DNA of 64,000 bases from positions 932,501-996,500 of the forward strand of contig JAZGTH010000122.1 of the NCBI GenBank assembly GCA_036877525.1. Direction: 5' to 3'. The notes below the pieces were generated by a model. The model saw only the letters and a program-made list of their open reading frames with translations. It made no database searches and had not been told where the DNA came from. The translations under genes were made by a program, and so were the position numbers. Below, piece by piece: positions 42,991 through 54,729 of the stretch; the stretch's first letter is position 1; the number at the start of each line of letters is the position of its first letter. Source of the DNA: Chromobotia macracanthus (Eukaryota; Chordata; Actinopteri; Cypriniformes; Botiidae).

Positions 42991-45216
42991 ATTCTTATAC
43001 TAGCCATGTTTCCACTGTGCGATAAAGCTCTTACCAAACTATTTATAACCTCTGTTTTTTGTTTACAAAAGTAAACAAGACCGACCTCACTTTCTCCCAT
43101 TTTCTAACCCTTAATAAATCCAACTCTTCTCTGGACCTTCAGACGCTTCCTATAATTGTTTTAAGTTCCTGTTCTTTGTATTTCTGCTTTGTTTTCATCA
43201 TTGTATATAATTCTCTTACTTGGTTTAACTTTTAAATGTGTTTTTATCTTCATGTTGATATTTATTTTATTATTCATTCTTATGCTGTGCTTTGTTATAT
43301 AGTCCTTCTGTGTTCCCAATAACCCAATTTATAATTTTATTCTGTATTTTTATTAGTACCAGTGCCTTTATTCAGTTAAAATATTAAAACACAAGAACTG
43401 TTATGGTATGCACACTCAGACAAACAGATTGTTTGACAGTTTTGACTGTGAACAAGAAAGAGGAGGAATGAGGATAGATTGATGACTTGGGTCATTGGCA
43501 GCCCCCCTCGTGCCCATAACAAAGCTATCTCCCTGAGCCCTGGGGACCATTGGGGGCTGAGATAGAAAATGCATACAATTCCCACAGCTGTTTCTACTGC
43601 CACAGAAGTCATTAACTTGGCGTTAACCCGACAAAAGCCATGTCAAAATATTTGAATCTGATGTAATTAACAGCGGAACAAAGGACATTCCAGGGCCCAT
43701 TTTATGACGGGGCCCCTCTCTAACTGCCACAATGGAGGAAGGTTTGCTCACTTGCGACTGGACGTTGGCGGGCTAACACAACCAGATGCCCAGTGCCATC
43801 AGATAAGAAGGCTAAGGGAACTCCCAGATACCCCTGTTGGGTTAAGATAGGAAAGGAAAGGACCCTTTTTCATTGTTCCACAGGATTCCCTTTATCACCC
43901 ATTGCTTTGATCCTGGGGCCCAGGCCAGGATGGCAGTAAAGTTCCTTTGATCCTTCAGATACAGCATGTTAATGTGCTGGTCATGCTGCATGCAATGATT
44001 GAAACAAGGAGAGTCAAACCTTTTACATTTACACAGAAAGAACTGTTAAAAAGGACATTACAATTGCACATTACAAATGCTGAACATACCAAAATGTCAT
44101 TGTGTGTGTAAATGTATCTGGAATGTCATAATAACGTGTAACCTCACCTGTAGCCCCTGAATATAGGTACAAATGATTATTCCAGCCTTTTAACATCATG
44201 TTTGCTATGTATGCATTCAGTACATTGTCAAGTGTATTTTGAGAGTGGTTTGGACAGAGAAAGATGCATGGATAAAGGTTCAGGGACATTTTTCTAAAAT
44301 GGACTTTTACACTATGATGGGTGGGCCATATGGCGTGGTCAGCCTTCACCCCGATAACCAATCACCTTATTGTAAACGGGGGGCATTGAATTACAGTCTC
44401 CACCTCACCAGATAGAGATAAAGTCTCTCATCAGCAGATCCATCCTTTCTGACCGAACTAGGAAGAAACAACAGTACGACTAAGGTTAAGATTTTGCAAG
44501 TAAACCGTTATTTTACCATCATTTGCATGGGTGGACTTTACCAATCTTTACAGCTCTTCTGGCCTTACAGCTCAACTGAACAGCTCTATTACGCCTTGGA
44601 CTTGCAATCTTTCTGGTGCAGCAGAGTTCACCTCTCTATGACTGCAACTCTCTGAGAGTGATTCTGCACTTTTCAGACTGTACGCAACCCGCACAACCCG
44701 TGGAGGACATCTCCAATGCAGGACTGATCTCCCGATGGTGTGGAACGTAAATATACTTTCTCTTCCAAAGCTCTTTCAAGACCTTGGCACTAGTAATCGC
44801 AGTATAGGCTTTGTATGTGCTACTTAGCAGAGAGTACAGGTGTTATCTCTGGGACAGCCTAAGAATATTCTTCTGCCACCACATTCAGCAAAAGCATTGC
44901 ATCTCTGTGTTTATTCCAGTCATTGTTTTCATTCAATAATCCAATCTTTCTAAAGCATTATTCAATTGTAGTGGTATTTTTATTTCTATGCATTATCCAG
45001 TAGTTATTTCCCTTGTATGTTTAGTGAATAAACCCTTTTGTATTTGTACAACTGTGTCTTTCTTGTGTTGGTAATCAGAGGCTCTACAAGTTAGCAAGAA
45101 TCTCACAAAAAATCCTTCAGATATCCCAGGTGATTTACCCCCTCCACTTTACATAATTTTTTTATTTATGTTTATGTTGGATTACTCCAACGAATGTTGA
45201 GGTGGAATTCCTCAGC
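42991..45216. other. Unassigned sequence with LTR-like character near its end
   Basis: From about 43380 to 45216 the sequence is mixed in composition. It includes GTGAATAAACCCTTTTGTAT (45023-45042), which fits an LTR polyadenylation region, and it ends CTCA just before a primer-site-like motif. It could be a long LTR, but I could not identify its left end or a second copy. Confidence 0.35.
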
Positions 45217-45358
45217 TGGTGCCCCGAGGTAAAAGGAGAGGGAAAGGGAGAGGTCATCTGACACACACACACACACACTTGGGGTGACGTGTGACCAAAA
45301 CTCACACACACCTTTCGTGTCCTGTGTGACGCGTACCATTAATTGGTGCCCCGTGTGA
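45217..45358 (+). other. Paired primer-binding-site-like motifs
   Basis: TGGTGCCCCGAGGT (45217-45230) follows CTCA plus two bases, the usual retroviral spacing. A second TGGTGCCCCGTGTGA lies at 45344-45358. Between them are (CA)n and repeated GTGTGAC. Two sites so close could reflect a duplicated leader. No retroviral gene follows. Confidence 0.3.
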
Positions 45359-46508
45359 AGATCACTACACTGATGTGGGCAGTTTTACATACTGTAGTGA
45401 TGTTTCAGGCTTTTAAACACAGAGATTCACCAGCTGTGACACAATCTTCAAAAATCTTTAAAAATGGCACATAATTGAACTAAAAGTTCTCTTTATATTT
45501 GCATACATTTTTAATGTTTGTTCAGTTGCCACCCATTTACAGAAACCTTTGGTTGCCTGATTTAACAAACATGAATACTGAACTACTGGAAACTGAACAT
45601 GTTAAATGAATTTAAGTTTTCAAAGGACAAAATACTATGGAAACAAGAGGGCTATACATGCACAGTAAATTGTAAATAAGAAATGACGTAAAAATAGATT
45701 GACAAGAGGAACAAAACTTGAAAATAGCAGTAAGCCAGTAGGTCCTTTCATCCTATTTATCCTAAAGATTTTTCACCAACATTTCTTAGTATTAGTCCAC
45801 ACAGGTTTTACTCACAGCAGACAGTAGTGACCCTTCTCACTGTAAGAGATGAAGAGACAGTGTGAGCATATACTTAAATAGAAAGAATTTTGAGTAAAGA
45901 ATAGATAAAAAGAAACAACATGAAGTTCTGAACAAAGCAGACTGATTGTACATATAATTCAAGTCAACAACAAAAAAGCGAACAAAAAAAGTTCTCATCA
46001 CCTAGTGGTCCTTGAGTGAGTTGCCAATGTTTGGTTATTTGTAGCTGCAAAGAAGAAGAAATCACAGATTAGACAGTCTGTGCAGTTTTTCCTAGTTAAT
46101 TGAATGATTGATGCAGCAATAATACCAACAGGATGATGTGCAGGTTTCTCTGCCCATCAAGAATGCATGAATACACGCACAAGATTCAGTGCCACAAAAT
46201 TCAGGGCAACTTGTGGAGCATTGAGGATGTTAATGTGTCCAGTGCACATACTTTTCTAATGAACAGTGGAGAACAATATGGAGGGGTTATAGTGTAAGAT
46301 GCTGGAAAAAAACAGATGCTGTTTAACAGCCAGTTAAAATCAACCCCTTCTCTGGCAAAAGATTTCCTCTTCAAGCCATAATTAAAGAGGAGCTCCTCGC
46401 TAACTAAAATGTATATTAAGAGAATGACATCTGTCAGTGTGAACAAACAGCCTTGGGTAATAGTTGACTCTCCTACTGGAGTGGTTGAACAGGTTCCCGT
46501 AGGTTATT
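45359..46508. other. Unassigned AT-rich sequence
   Basis: No recognised gene, RNA or repeat. Confidence 0.35.
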
Positions 46509-46865
46509 GTGAGGGGATGGCACATCAATGCACATGCCCTTGCCCTTGCCTCTCGTGTTCAGCACACAGTTTCTGTCTACATGCCCTTTATGGAGGAGGC
46601 CTGCGAAGAGTGGATGGATGTAGTCTTTTCAAGTCTTTGCAAGGAATACGTATTGGCTTCCCACTATGGCAGATTGATAAAAACCTGTTGTTTGCTGTTG
46701 CATCATCCCGTCACCTGTTACTTTGTAGCATCACTGCCAGCACAGTCATTGTACAGACTTGAATCTTTGACATTGATGTCATTGGAGGTGACAATGTGTG
46801 GGTGGGTAACATTTAAAGGTATCTTTTCTTTCTCTTATTTCTTATTTGCCCTTCCTGTTGCCTAA
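46509..46865 (+). CDS. Unidentified open frame (118 codons)
   Basis: The frame has a balanced composition: an acidic stretch (YMPFMEEACEEWMDVVFSSL) is followed by cysteine- and leucine-rich segments and a hydrophobic C-terminus. I do not recognise the family. It is not covered by any transposon I can name. An in-frame intron-like continuation is conceivable, since TTTTCCAG followed by an open segment occurs at 47149-47250. It could equally be chance. Confidence 0.25.
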   Translation: MRGWHINAHALALASRVQHTVSVYMPFMEEACEEWMDVVFSSLCKEYVLASHYGRLIKTCCLLLHHPVTCYFVASLPAQSLYRLESLTLMSLEVTMCGWVTFKGIFSFSYFLFALPVA

Positions 46866-47149
46866 GTCTGTGTGCAAATAATGTTTAAATCTCAGAAGGA
46901 AGGTAACCAATTCAGTGCTTCTTATATAGGCCTTTTGGGCCATCTGACTGAAGTGATCCACCTTGCTCTGTCCTGAAATGAAACCAAGTGGTCAATGATT
47001 GTGTATATGTGCAAGAGAAACCATGTTCAATCTCTGCACATTATATGTGGATAATGATGTGAAACTTTACCTCTGATAGAACTTGCTAGAGCTTTTCTAG
47101 GATGCTGGCCCATTGTCTGACTCAATATGTTGTTTCTTTGCACCTTTTC

Positions 47150-47522
47150 CAGGGCTTTGAGGAACAGATGAAGGTACAGAAGGTGCAGGCAGGACTGAAG
47201 ATGTTTCTTACCACCAAGCCCTTCTTTTGCATCTCCTCTAACAACCTATAACAAAAAATCAAATGAGTAATAGCAAATACACACATTTAAATATTAATGA
47301 CAAAGGAGTGAAGTATATATGTAAACTACACACCTGGTCACCACAAATCTGCTGGCATTTCCAGAAGCGTACCTTGTGGGGGAATTCAGACAAGGCTTTC
47401 TTGGCTTCAGTGACTGTAGTCTTAATTTCTGCCTCTGTATTACGGTGCATGCACACTGTCCTGAGATGCCCAGGAAAAAAATGTGGTGCCTTCTTGCAGT
47501 GAGGTAGATCCTGCTGTGGAAT
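47150..47522 (-). other. Two exon-like segments of unknown gene
   Basis: On the minus strand, 47522-47334 is open for exactly 63 codons. It is bordered by an acceptor-like TTCATACAG and a donor-like CAG/GTGTGT. It encodes a cysteine- and histidine-containing stretch (PHCKKAPHFFPGHLRTVCMH, then FPHKVRFWKCQQICGDQ). A second open segment begins after GTTATAG near 47248 and ends at AAG/GTGCAA near 47148. Both are phase 0. The signals are weak and the protein is unfamiliar, so this may be a host gene remnant, a transposase or coincidence. Confidence 0.3.
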
Positions 47523-47769
47523 CTGTATGAACAAAAAGAACACAAAAATGGTTATGGAATACATATACATTGGGCAACAAGTCTCACAGTGTGCAGCATA
47601 GTAAACAATCACTAATATATATATTGTCAGCTGTGTTGCATCATTGCTATCTACATATTTTTGGAAAAATATAAGCATTGTATATAAAAAATTTATAAAA
47701 TGTTTTTAGATGACTGCTACATAAGGCAAACAGATATTTAGACAGAAAGTTAGAAAGTAGATAGTAGAG

Positions 47770-48740
47770 TAGCGGGTGGATTTTGGGATGAAACCCATTT
47801 ATTTTTAGCCAGAACTGAAATGGTTTCATGTGCAGCAAACCCAACGGAATCACATTGGTTGCTGCAGCCATGAGACCTAACAGCCTCTGAATTTGGAGGA
47901 CTCTCAGACGGCGGCCTAGCCGAACGCTGTCCACAGCAGCAAGGATAAACTCCTTACATGCAGGAGACAATTGTGCCTGCATCGTAGTGGAATCCCAAAT
48001 AACCCTCAGAAAAGTGAAAAAAAAGTGGAGAAAGCATACTCTTCTTGGAATTGAGTCTCAGCCCTAGGCACCTCATATGAGCTAACATCTCGATGCTGTG
48101 TTGCTAACTCTTGAGAGCTGGCCATGACCAGCCAGTCATCTATGTAGTTCAGAATGCAGATGCCCTGGAGTCTCATTGGAGCCAGGGCTGCATCCACGCA
48201 CTTTGTGAAGGAGCTAGGCCAAAAGGAATTACTCAATACTGGTAGGCTTCGCCCCCAAAAGCAAACCTGAGAAACTTCCTGTGTACCGGCAAAATCTTGA
48301 TGTGAAAATATGTGTCCTTCAGATCTGTCATGACAAACCAGTCCTCGGGCTGGATTTGACACACAATTTGTTTGAGCGTCAACATCTTGAACTTGTATCT
48401 CCTCAGAGACCGATTCATGCAGCCCAAATCCAGAATGGGACGCAACCCCCATTACTCTACCACCACAGTCTGTAAAATGCCATCGAAACAAAGAGGACAG
48501 GAGGCAAATTGAATTCTGTACCCTCTCTCTATTGTTCTTAACAGCCATGGGGACAAACTGGGCAGAAGCTTCCACGCTGCCAGGAAGTCCGAGAGAGGAA
48601 CCATCCTGTCTATCTGTCCAGTCTCCTGAAACAGAGGACTGGCAAGAAAAGCCTGGACAGATAAACCGTCGGGTGCTTCTACCCCCCAAAACACCTGAGG
48701 TGGCGTGGAAAGTAGAAGCCCCCGCTGGGGGCTTCAAGAG
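47770..48740 (-). pseudogene. DIRS copy 2 reverse transcriptase remnant
   Basis: Minus-strand frames carry MRPILDLGCMNRSLRRYKFK (48445 onward), then EDWFVMTDLKDTYFHIKILP with the first catalytic aspartate, and FLRFAFGGEAYQY. In another frame, MRLQGICILNYIDDWLVMA (near 48180-48125) has both aspartates of the active site. A later frame (47982 onward) reads RLLGLMAAATNVIPLGLLHM and WLKINGFHP, the connection before RNase H. The motif set is that of DIRS polymerases. At least three frameshifts divide it. Confidence 0.8.
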
Positions 48741-48849
48741 GGGTTTGGCACAGTAGGAAGGCGTGCACAGGGACCCCCCATGGTGGGGCTGGCCCCTAGT
48801 ATGCTGTTTCTGGCGTCAGGTGTTCTTCTTCTTAATCAGCCTTAGAGAA

Positions 48850-49410
48850 GATCACGGTCCTCAGATCGAACATCCTCTTTGGCTGTGAGGTCTGCATAGG
48901 CTGCCCAGTCCCCTTAGATCTACTAGGGGCAGCTCGAGCAGCCACACTAGTCTTCTGCTGCTGCCTATAAACAGCCGAGGTCTTGGAAGAAGCCGAGGTA
49001 GACAGATGACCTGACCACAGCAGGGGAGAAGCTCCTTGAACACATCTGATTGCTTTTTAGCCTCCCAGTATCTGTCGACAATAGAGCTCACTGCAAGCAT
49101 CTCTTCAATCCTGGGCATCCCCCTATACCTGTGCTCATGTAAACCCACAATAGAGGAATAATTGCTTGTATTGGGAGTAAATACACAAGCTTAGTATGGA
49201 TTCTTCTATGACTTTGTCACCTCAGTGTGAAGATCTGGAAAGAATAGGTGGTTACGACGGGGAGGCTGCCCCGTCTGCCAGTCTGCCTCAGCACCCATCT
49301 GGCCGAGCTCATCCTCGCAGAGCAGAGCAGGCTTCTGAAGCTGGCATGTGCTCATCCGATTCAGCAGAGAGCGTGAGAGAAAGGGTGCCACATTTTTGTG
49401 CCAAGTTTTT
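48850..49410 (-). pseudogene. DIRS copy 2 gag-like remnant
   Basis: The minus strand reads FFPDLHTEVTKS (49241-49206) and, in the next block, HEHRYRGMPRIEEMLAVSSI (49134-49080), both typical of the proline-rich gag of fish DIRS elements as I remember them. Stops break the frame. The plus-strand open frame at 49196-49504 overlaps it and is a shadow. Confidence 0.6.
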
Positions 49411-49690
49411 GGCAGACATATTCTCTAACTTCTTGCTAATCTCTCTTTTTTCCCTCACTTTGCTTGGCTACATGCAGACTAAGAGCTTTCTGAAGACAAA
49501 CTGATGACGTATTTTACAGGCGCTTTTTAAAGGCTTTGTGGCACACAATGCTACGTCACTTGACCTTGAACTTGCCTATAAATAGGCCTGGTTTTACACG
49601 TGTTCAGACACGCCTGAAGCGCTTTTCTCATAGCGCCAAGCTGACGCAGCGTCGAGTTCCCTCAAAAGGGGACTTACTTAAAACGAGGGT

Positions 49691-50410
49691 TGTAAAAATG
49701 ATGCAGTATATATTTTTTTACCAAAAAAGTCTCTGAGATTCACCTTTTATTTTATTGTACTTACAAAAAATACTGCATCTTAAATTTATGTTGTTTTAAG
49801 TGTTGTATGATATTCCTATACTGTAAAGGAAAATATGATTTTGGTAAACTTTAATAAATTCTGCTGCAATCAGAAGTACATGGTAAATAAAAAATTCAGC
49901 CCACAACGCACAAACATCTGTGAAAAATAAACTTTAGTAAGTAATATGTGTGATGTATGTGTTGAATGTATGAAGCATTCCAGGCCCACCTTTGTACCAC
50001 TTATGTGTCTGATCAGTCTGATCAGTTTACACAGATAGTGTTTTGGCCACAGTCACTGAAGGCATCGTAAATATATTTTGTTATTAAAAAAAATACAGTT
50101 ATAGTTTACATTTACTGTAATTATACAAGCAGATTTGTTGACATACTTATTATATATGCAAAAATGTAGACTGCATTTATATTGTTACTTATTGATATTG
50201 TAACACAGGAATTTATGACTGACTCCATCAATCATTTAATTTGATTTAATTTGATTCTCCACAAAAATAAACAAAACAGGTGAATAGTGATGTGGTTTAG
50301 TGCGTTTATAAACAAACAGTGTTTGTTTATAAACACAAACACATGAATGGTGACTTCAAAGTAGGGCTGGGCGATTTAGCAAAAAAAAAAAAGAAAATCC
50401 ATAACCACTT
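49691..50410. other. Unassigned AT-rich sequence
   Basis: Nothing recognised. A short poly-A tract at 50380-50391 lies just before the LINE fragment. Confidence 0.35.
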
Positions 50411-51505
50411 CGAGGCCAGCAGAAACACAGTGCATGTGGCAGGGCATCCAGGCCATCACCAACTACAGGACAACATTACCTGCCTGTGACAGTGATGCCT
50501 CCCTCCCAGATGCGCTGAACAACTTCTATGCTCGGTTCGAAGCACAGAATGACGTGACGAAGAGGAAGACCACCCCTTCTCCCAATGATCAGGTGCTGTG
50601 TCTAACCACAACCGATGTGAGGAAGATTCTACACAGAGTTAACCTGCGGAAGGCTGCTGGTCCAGACAACATTCCTGGCAGGGTGCTCAAAGGATGTGCA
50701 GACCAGATGGCAGATGTTTTTACAGACATCTTCAACACCTCCCTGGGCAGCACCATTGTTCTGACATGCTTCAAGACCACCACCATAATTCCCATGCCAA
50801 AGAAGTCACCAGTGTCCTGCCTCAGCGACTACCATCCTGTTGCACTTAAAATCATCATCATGAAGTGCTTCGAGACACTTGTCTTGAGGCACATCAAGAC
50901 CCTGCTGCCCCTCTCACTGGACCCCCTGCAATTCACCTACCGCCCCAACCACTCAACAGCTCATCACTACCACCTTCCATCTGGCACTCACCCACCTGCA
51001 CAATAAGGACACAAATGTTCGAATGCTGTTCATAGACTTCAGTTCAGCATTCAACACAATCATCCCTCAGCACCTGATTGGAAAACTGAACCTGCTGGGT
51101 CTGAACACCTCCCTCTGTATCTGGATCCTGGATCCGGATTGGGAACAGCACCTCTAACACCACCACACTGAGCACTGGGGCCCCACAGGGCTGTGTGCTC
51201 AGTCCATTACTGTTTACTCTACTGACTGTGACTGTCATGAGTCAACTACTGTTGTATAGCAATGCACAGCTCAAATTACATCATCAAGTTCGCCAATGAC
51301 ACAACAGTGGTGGGTCTCATCAGCATGAACGATGAGTCAGCATACAGACAGGAGGTGCAGTTGCTAACGAACTGGTGCAGAGCCAACAACCTCTCTGAAC
51401 ATAGACAAAACTAAAGAGATGGTTGTTGACTTCAGAGGAGCACAGAATGACCACTCTCCGCTAAACATCGGTGGCTCCTCCGTGGATATCGTCAAGTGTA
51501 CCTTT
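50411..51505 (+). pseudogene. L2/CR1-type LINE fragment, reverse transcriptase
   Basis: The open frame 50434-51006 contains the linker (ALNNFYARFEAQNDVTKRK), the finger motif RKAAGPDNIPGRVLKGCADQ, VLTCFKTTTIIPMPKKSP and DPLQFTYRPNHSTA. In the next frame MLFIDFSSAFNTIIPQHL (from 51023) carries the first catalytic aspartate. STGAPQGCVLSPLLFTLLT follows in another frame. The active-site block reads FANDT near 51291, so one of the two aspartates is asparagine. The fragment lacks the endonuclease and the C-terminal part. It is related to, but clearly distinct from, the LINE at 7317-9958. Confidence 0.85.
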
Positions 51506-51905
51506 CTCCTGACTGATACCTTTTAACAATGAGATCCCTCTGATGCTTTGGAAGCTCTTTGCCGACCATGGCTTTTGCTTTGAGATGTGACAAGGGAAAA
51601 GCCTACTAGAACAGCTGAACTTTATTTGGGGTTAATCAGAGGCATCTTAAATGATGGCAGGTGTACTGACTTCTATTTAACATAAGTTAGTTAATTCTGA
51701 ACACATCCCCAGTTGTAAAAGGGTGTGCACACTAATGCAACCACATTTTAGCTTTTATTTTATTTCCCACTGAATAAAGATTTTAGATTTTGTTGTTTTT
51801 CAATTGAGTTGTACAGGTTATAGGTCACAAAAAAGGTGGAAAAATTTCTCACATAAACCTCGCATTTTAACAGGGGTGTGTAGACTTTTTATATCCACTG
51901 TACAT
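51506..51905 (+). repeat. Non-coding DNA-transposon-like repeat
   Basis: The block contains TTTTAACAATGAGATCCCTC, AAGGGTGTGCACACTAATGC, TTGAGTTGTACAGGTTATAG and ends AGACTTTTTATATCCACTGT. From memory this order of phrases is that of a widespread non-autonomous repeat in fish genomes. I cannot name its superfamily. No transposase is encoded. Confidence 0.5.
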
Positions 51906-52765
51906 ACACATATAAACAGGAAAAGTAGTGTAATGGGGCATAGGACAATGTTTTCAAGAATAGACATAGAACAAGCATAGTATGCAAAACCTAGATTTAT
52001 CCTAGTGGAATTAAATTTATCTACCAATATTCATCTATCAATTTTGGTGTTCAAAAGAATAACTGTCCTGTTGTTACTCCTGGAAAGAGGGCTGCTAAAG
52101 GAACATAAGGAGGAGAAATTCAAGAAGAGATATCAAGGGCTGCTGAAGAAACACTGTGCCCAAAATCCAGGGTTACTTGAGAGCTCCAAACTTTGAAAGC
52201 AAAAATGATTCCTTATGGACACAATGGGAAATGCACACAGGAAGCATGTCCGAGGTAAACCTCTCATGCAAGATGCATGGAAACCTTGGCTTCATCGCAA
52301 CAAGCTCTACCACCTGAAGCTACTTACACACTGCAACATTGAGTTGGTGGAACAGGTGTATGTATAACTCCAGGAAAAAGCAGTGCATGTATGGTCATTG
52401 TGAAAGATGTAAGACCTGAAACGCACCAAGCTGATGGTCTGCTGTCAGGCAATGTTGCATGGTTGTTGAGCATAGGTTGCCTTTAGTTTTGTCAGTGTAT
52501 TCCACACCATTGGCTGTATTCATACGGCGTCAGCTGTTAATCATCTGGTTCTGCTTGTCAAATCAGCGGTGGAGTTTGTTGTGAATTGGATCATTCTGAA
52601 TGAAAAAACTGAGCTGATGAACGCAAATCAATGACAGAGTAAAGAGAAAACACACAGACACATTCAGCGCTGCTTGCTTTGTATATCCAGAGTTCTAGCT
52701 CTTCCGGTTTCCCTGTTTGAAGGGCAAATGCAGACTTGTACCTCTTGCTGGTATGGGAGAGTTAT
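51906..52765. other. Unassigned sequence
   Basis: An open frame at 52005-52196 (RYQGLLKKHCAQNPGLLESS) and following broken frames look protein-like but match no family I know. No RNA gene seen. Confidence 0.3.
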
Positions 52766-53000
52766 GTTCCCCTTCAGTCAGTCACGTTCGACGTTACGCC
52801 AACGTACTGACGTATGGGGTCTCGCTTGGGAGCCCTATCACCTTTGAGTAGTAGAAAACGCGCCAATGAACATCGGCCCAAGAGGACAGAGCCAATGAGC
52901 ATTGGGGCAAAGGATATGCGTGCCGAGGCGCGCCCACCCGGAAGCGGGTATAAAGCCGGCCGCAACTCACTTTCATTCAGATTTTGCTTCGGAGCCGAGT
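52766..53000 (+). repeat. Left inverted terminal repeat of DIRS element
   Basis: The sequence from ACGTACTGACGTATGGGGTC (52801) to about GGAGCCGAG (53000) is the reverse complement, with few differences, of 58265-58471. A TATA-like GGTATAAAG near 52948 probably marks the promoter. Confidence 0.9.
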
Positions 53001-53404
53001 GTGCGTTATTCGCGTTATTCGAGTTCCCCAGCGTCTGCTGCATGTGACGGCGCAATCCGCGGTTTTCACTCGCTCCGGCGGCGGACCGCTCGGCACTTTG
53101 GCAGACTTGGTTATAAAAGGGTGAGTATCTAAAGAGTGAATTTCCATTCTAAGAGAGCTCCTACGGATGATGGTCGTCTTTTTAAAGACGTTTTCCGTCC
53201 GTGTGTTTCTGGATGCAGTCACTTCCCGTCCTCGTCTAATGGCCATGATCGATGCATCACATGCCTAGGCAAGCATGCTGGCGCAGTGTTCATGGTTAGC
53301 TTGTACTCTTACTATAAGAGCATGGCCATCTTGACACTGTGGTCACGGCTCTCTCTCTTCGGAGATTGAGCCCCCCCCTTTGCTGTTACCCATTTTGTTG
53401 CTCT

Positions 53405-54725
53405 GGCTACATGCCTAAGGCAACAGAGTTGGTTAGCACTTTGGGAGATCTCAGAGTGATGGTGGAGAGCCCGGTCAAAGGGCTCTCACAGCGGGTTGGT
53501 TCCCGGAAGTGCATGAGGGTGTTTAGGTTGTGGAAGGCATCTTTTTCTGCCTGAAGCAGCTTTTACCTCCTCCACTCTCACTACCCTCGATGGGGGGCTG
53601 CCAAGGGATGTGTGCAGTTTCTTCCGGTGGAATGTGCTGTTACGGTGCACAGGCGCTGTACCCGTAATATGCTGAAACCTGTATGAGTCGCCCGCATCTC
53701 CCGTCCTAGGCCTGTAGACGACGGCAGCCCTTGCTGCTTACAGTGTGCTGGACAGGCAGCCTCCACCCTGCTTGCCGTGTCATCCTGCAGGTTCACCAGG
53801 CCAAGGCACTTAAGCAGCTTCATGAGGGTAGTTCTGAGCCGAGGTGATGCAGGAGCTGCGTTTGGTGACTGAACTTGCCCTCTGGGTGAAGGCAGTCACA
53901 GCGCAGGCCCTCGGCCAGACGATGTCCACCTTGGTGTTCCAGGAGCGCCTTCGCTGGCTAAATCTTGTGGAGATGTGGGACACTGACAAAGTTCTCTTTC
54001 TTGATGCCCAAGATCTTCCAAGGTGGCCTTTTCGGCGATGCTGTCGAGGGCTGTGCCCAGCAGTTCTCGGCAGTTCACGGAGGTCACCAGGCATGTTCTA
54101 CACCTCCACGCAGCCTGACCCCCATCTGTTTATCGCTGAGGGCGCCCCGTTGCTGCACCGGCTCCGTCGCGGACTGAGGCTGCCCCTCATCCCTGTTGTA
54201 GAGCCGGCCGCAGGAAGTAGACGCCTGCTCTTTAGGTCCCTGATAAGCCCTCCAGAGGGATGGCTAAGCGACCCTGAGAGAACTGGCCTGGGCTGCAGTC
54301 CTTCCCCTGGACGAAGGCCGGGGGAGGGTCTTAGGTTGTTCCGCTGCCAGGCTATCACCTAGCGGTACCCCCATTCTCAAGGACAGTTCCCCCCCGTCCA
54401 GGCCCAATTGGACATTGCCCGACAGTGAGAAACGCACTCCCGTTTCCTCACTCCCGAGCGTGTCCTTTTATTTCGCCAGGGCAGGTGAGGCTGCGTTTGA
54501 AGGACGCATTGCCTCCTCACGTGCCTCCCCCCTCTGGTGCCGCTTGTACGGAGTCTGGGGGCCTGGCTACCGCTCCCCAGCCCGTCTCGTTGGCTCCTCA
54601 GGACGATTACACTCGGCTACGCGATTCAGTTCGTCAGGCGCCCGCCCAGGTTCAGAGGCATCTTTTCTACCCTGGTGGTAGAAAGCGATGCTTCGGTCCT
54701 GTGAGCAGAGATTGCAGTCCTCCTG
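53405..54725 (+). pseudogene. DIRS gag-like region, broken
   Basis: Plus-strand frames include a block reading MQELRLVTELALWVKAVTAQ near 53847-53906. LVFQERLRWLNLVEMWDTDK follows near 53934-53995, then KVLFLDAQDLP. This helix-rich, non-zinc-finger protein is typical of the first ORF of fish DIRS elements from memory. A stop-free continuation in other frames reaches about 54680. Minus-strand open frames over the same interval are shadows caused by GC content. Confidence 0.65.
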
Positions 54726-54729
54726 GTGA

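Larger units (their letters stand above)
47760..49690 (-). mobile_element. DIRS-type retrotransposon, truncated copy 2
   Basis: Read on the minus strand, the element begins near 49690 with a terminal repeat different in sequence from the 52766 element. Its plus-strand reading includes CTATAAATAGGCC at 49576, GACGCAGCGTCGAG at 49643 and TTCCCTCAAAAGGGGA at 49657. Gag-like and reverse transcriptase fragments follow. It ends inside the polymerase region near 47760 without a tyrosine recombinase or second terminal repeat. It is a separate DIRS subfamily. Confidence 0.75.

Noticed and set aside
42682..43074. A single 130-codon gene on the plus strand
   Set aside because: The frame runs through the intron end and a frameshifted part of the NEMO-like exon; it joins unrelated pieces.
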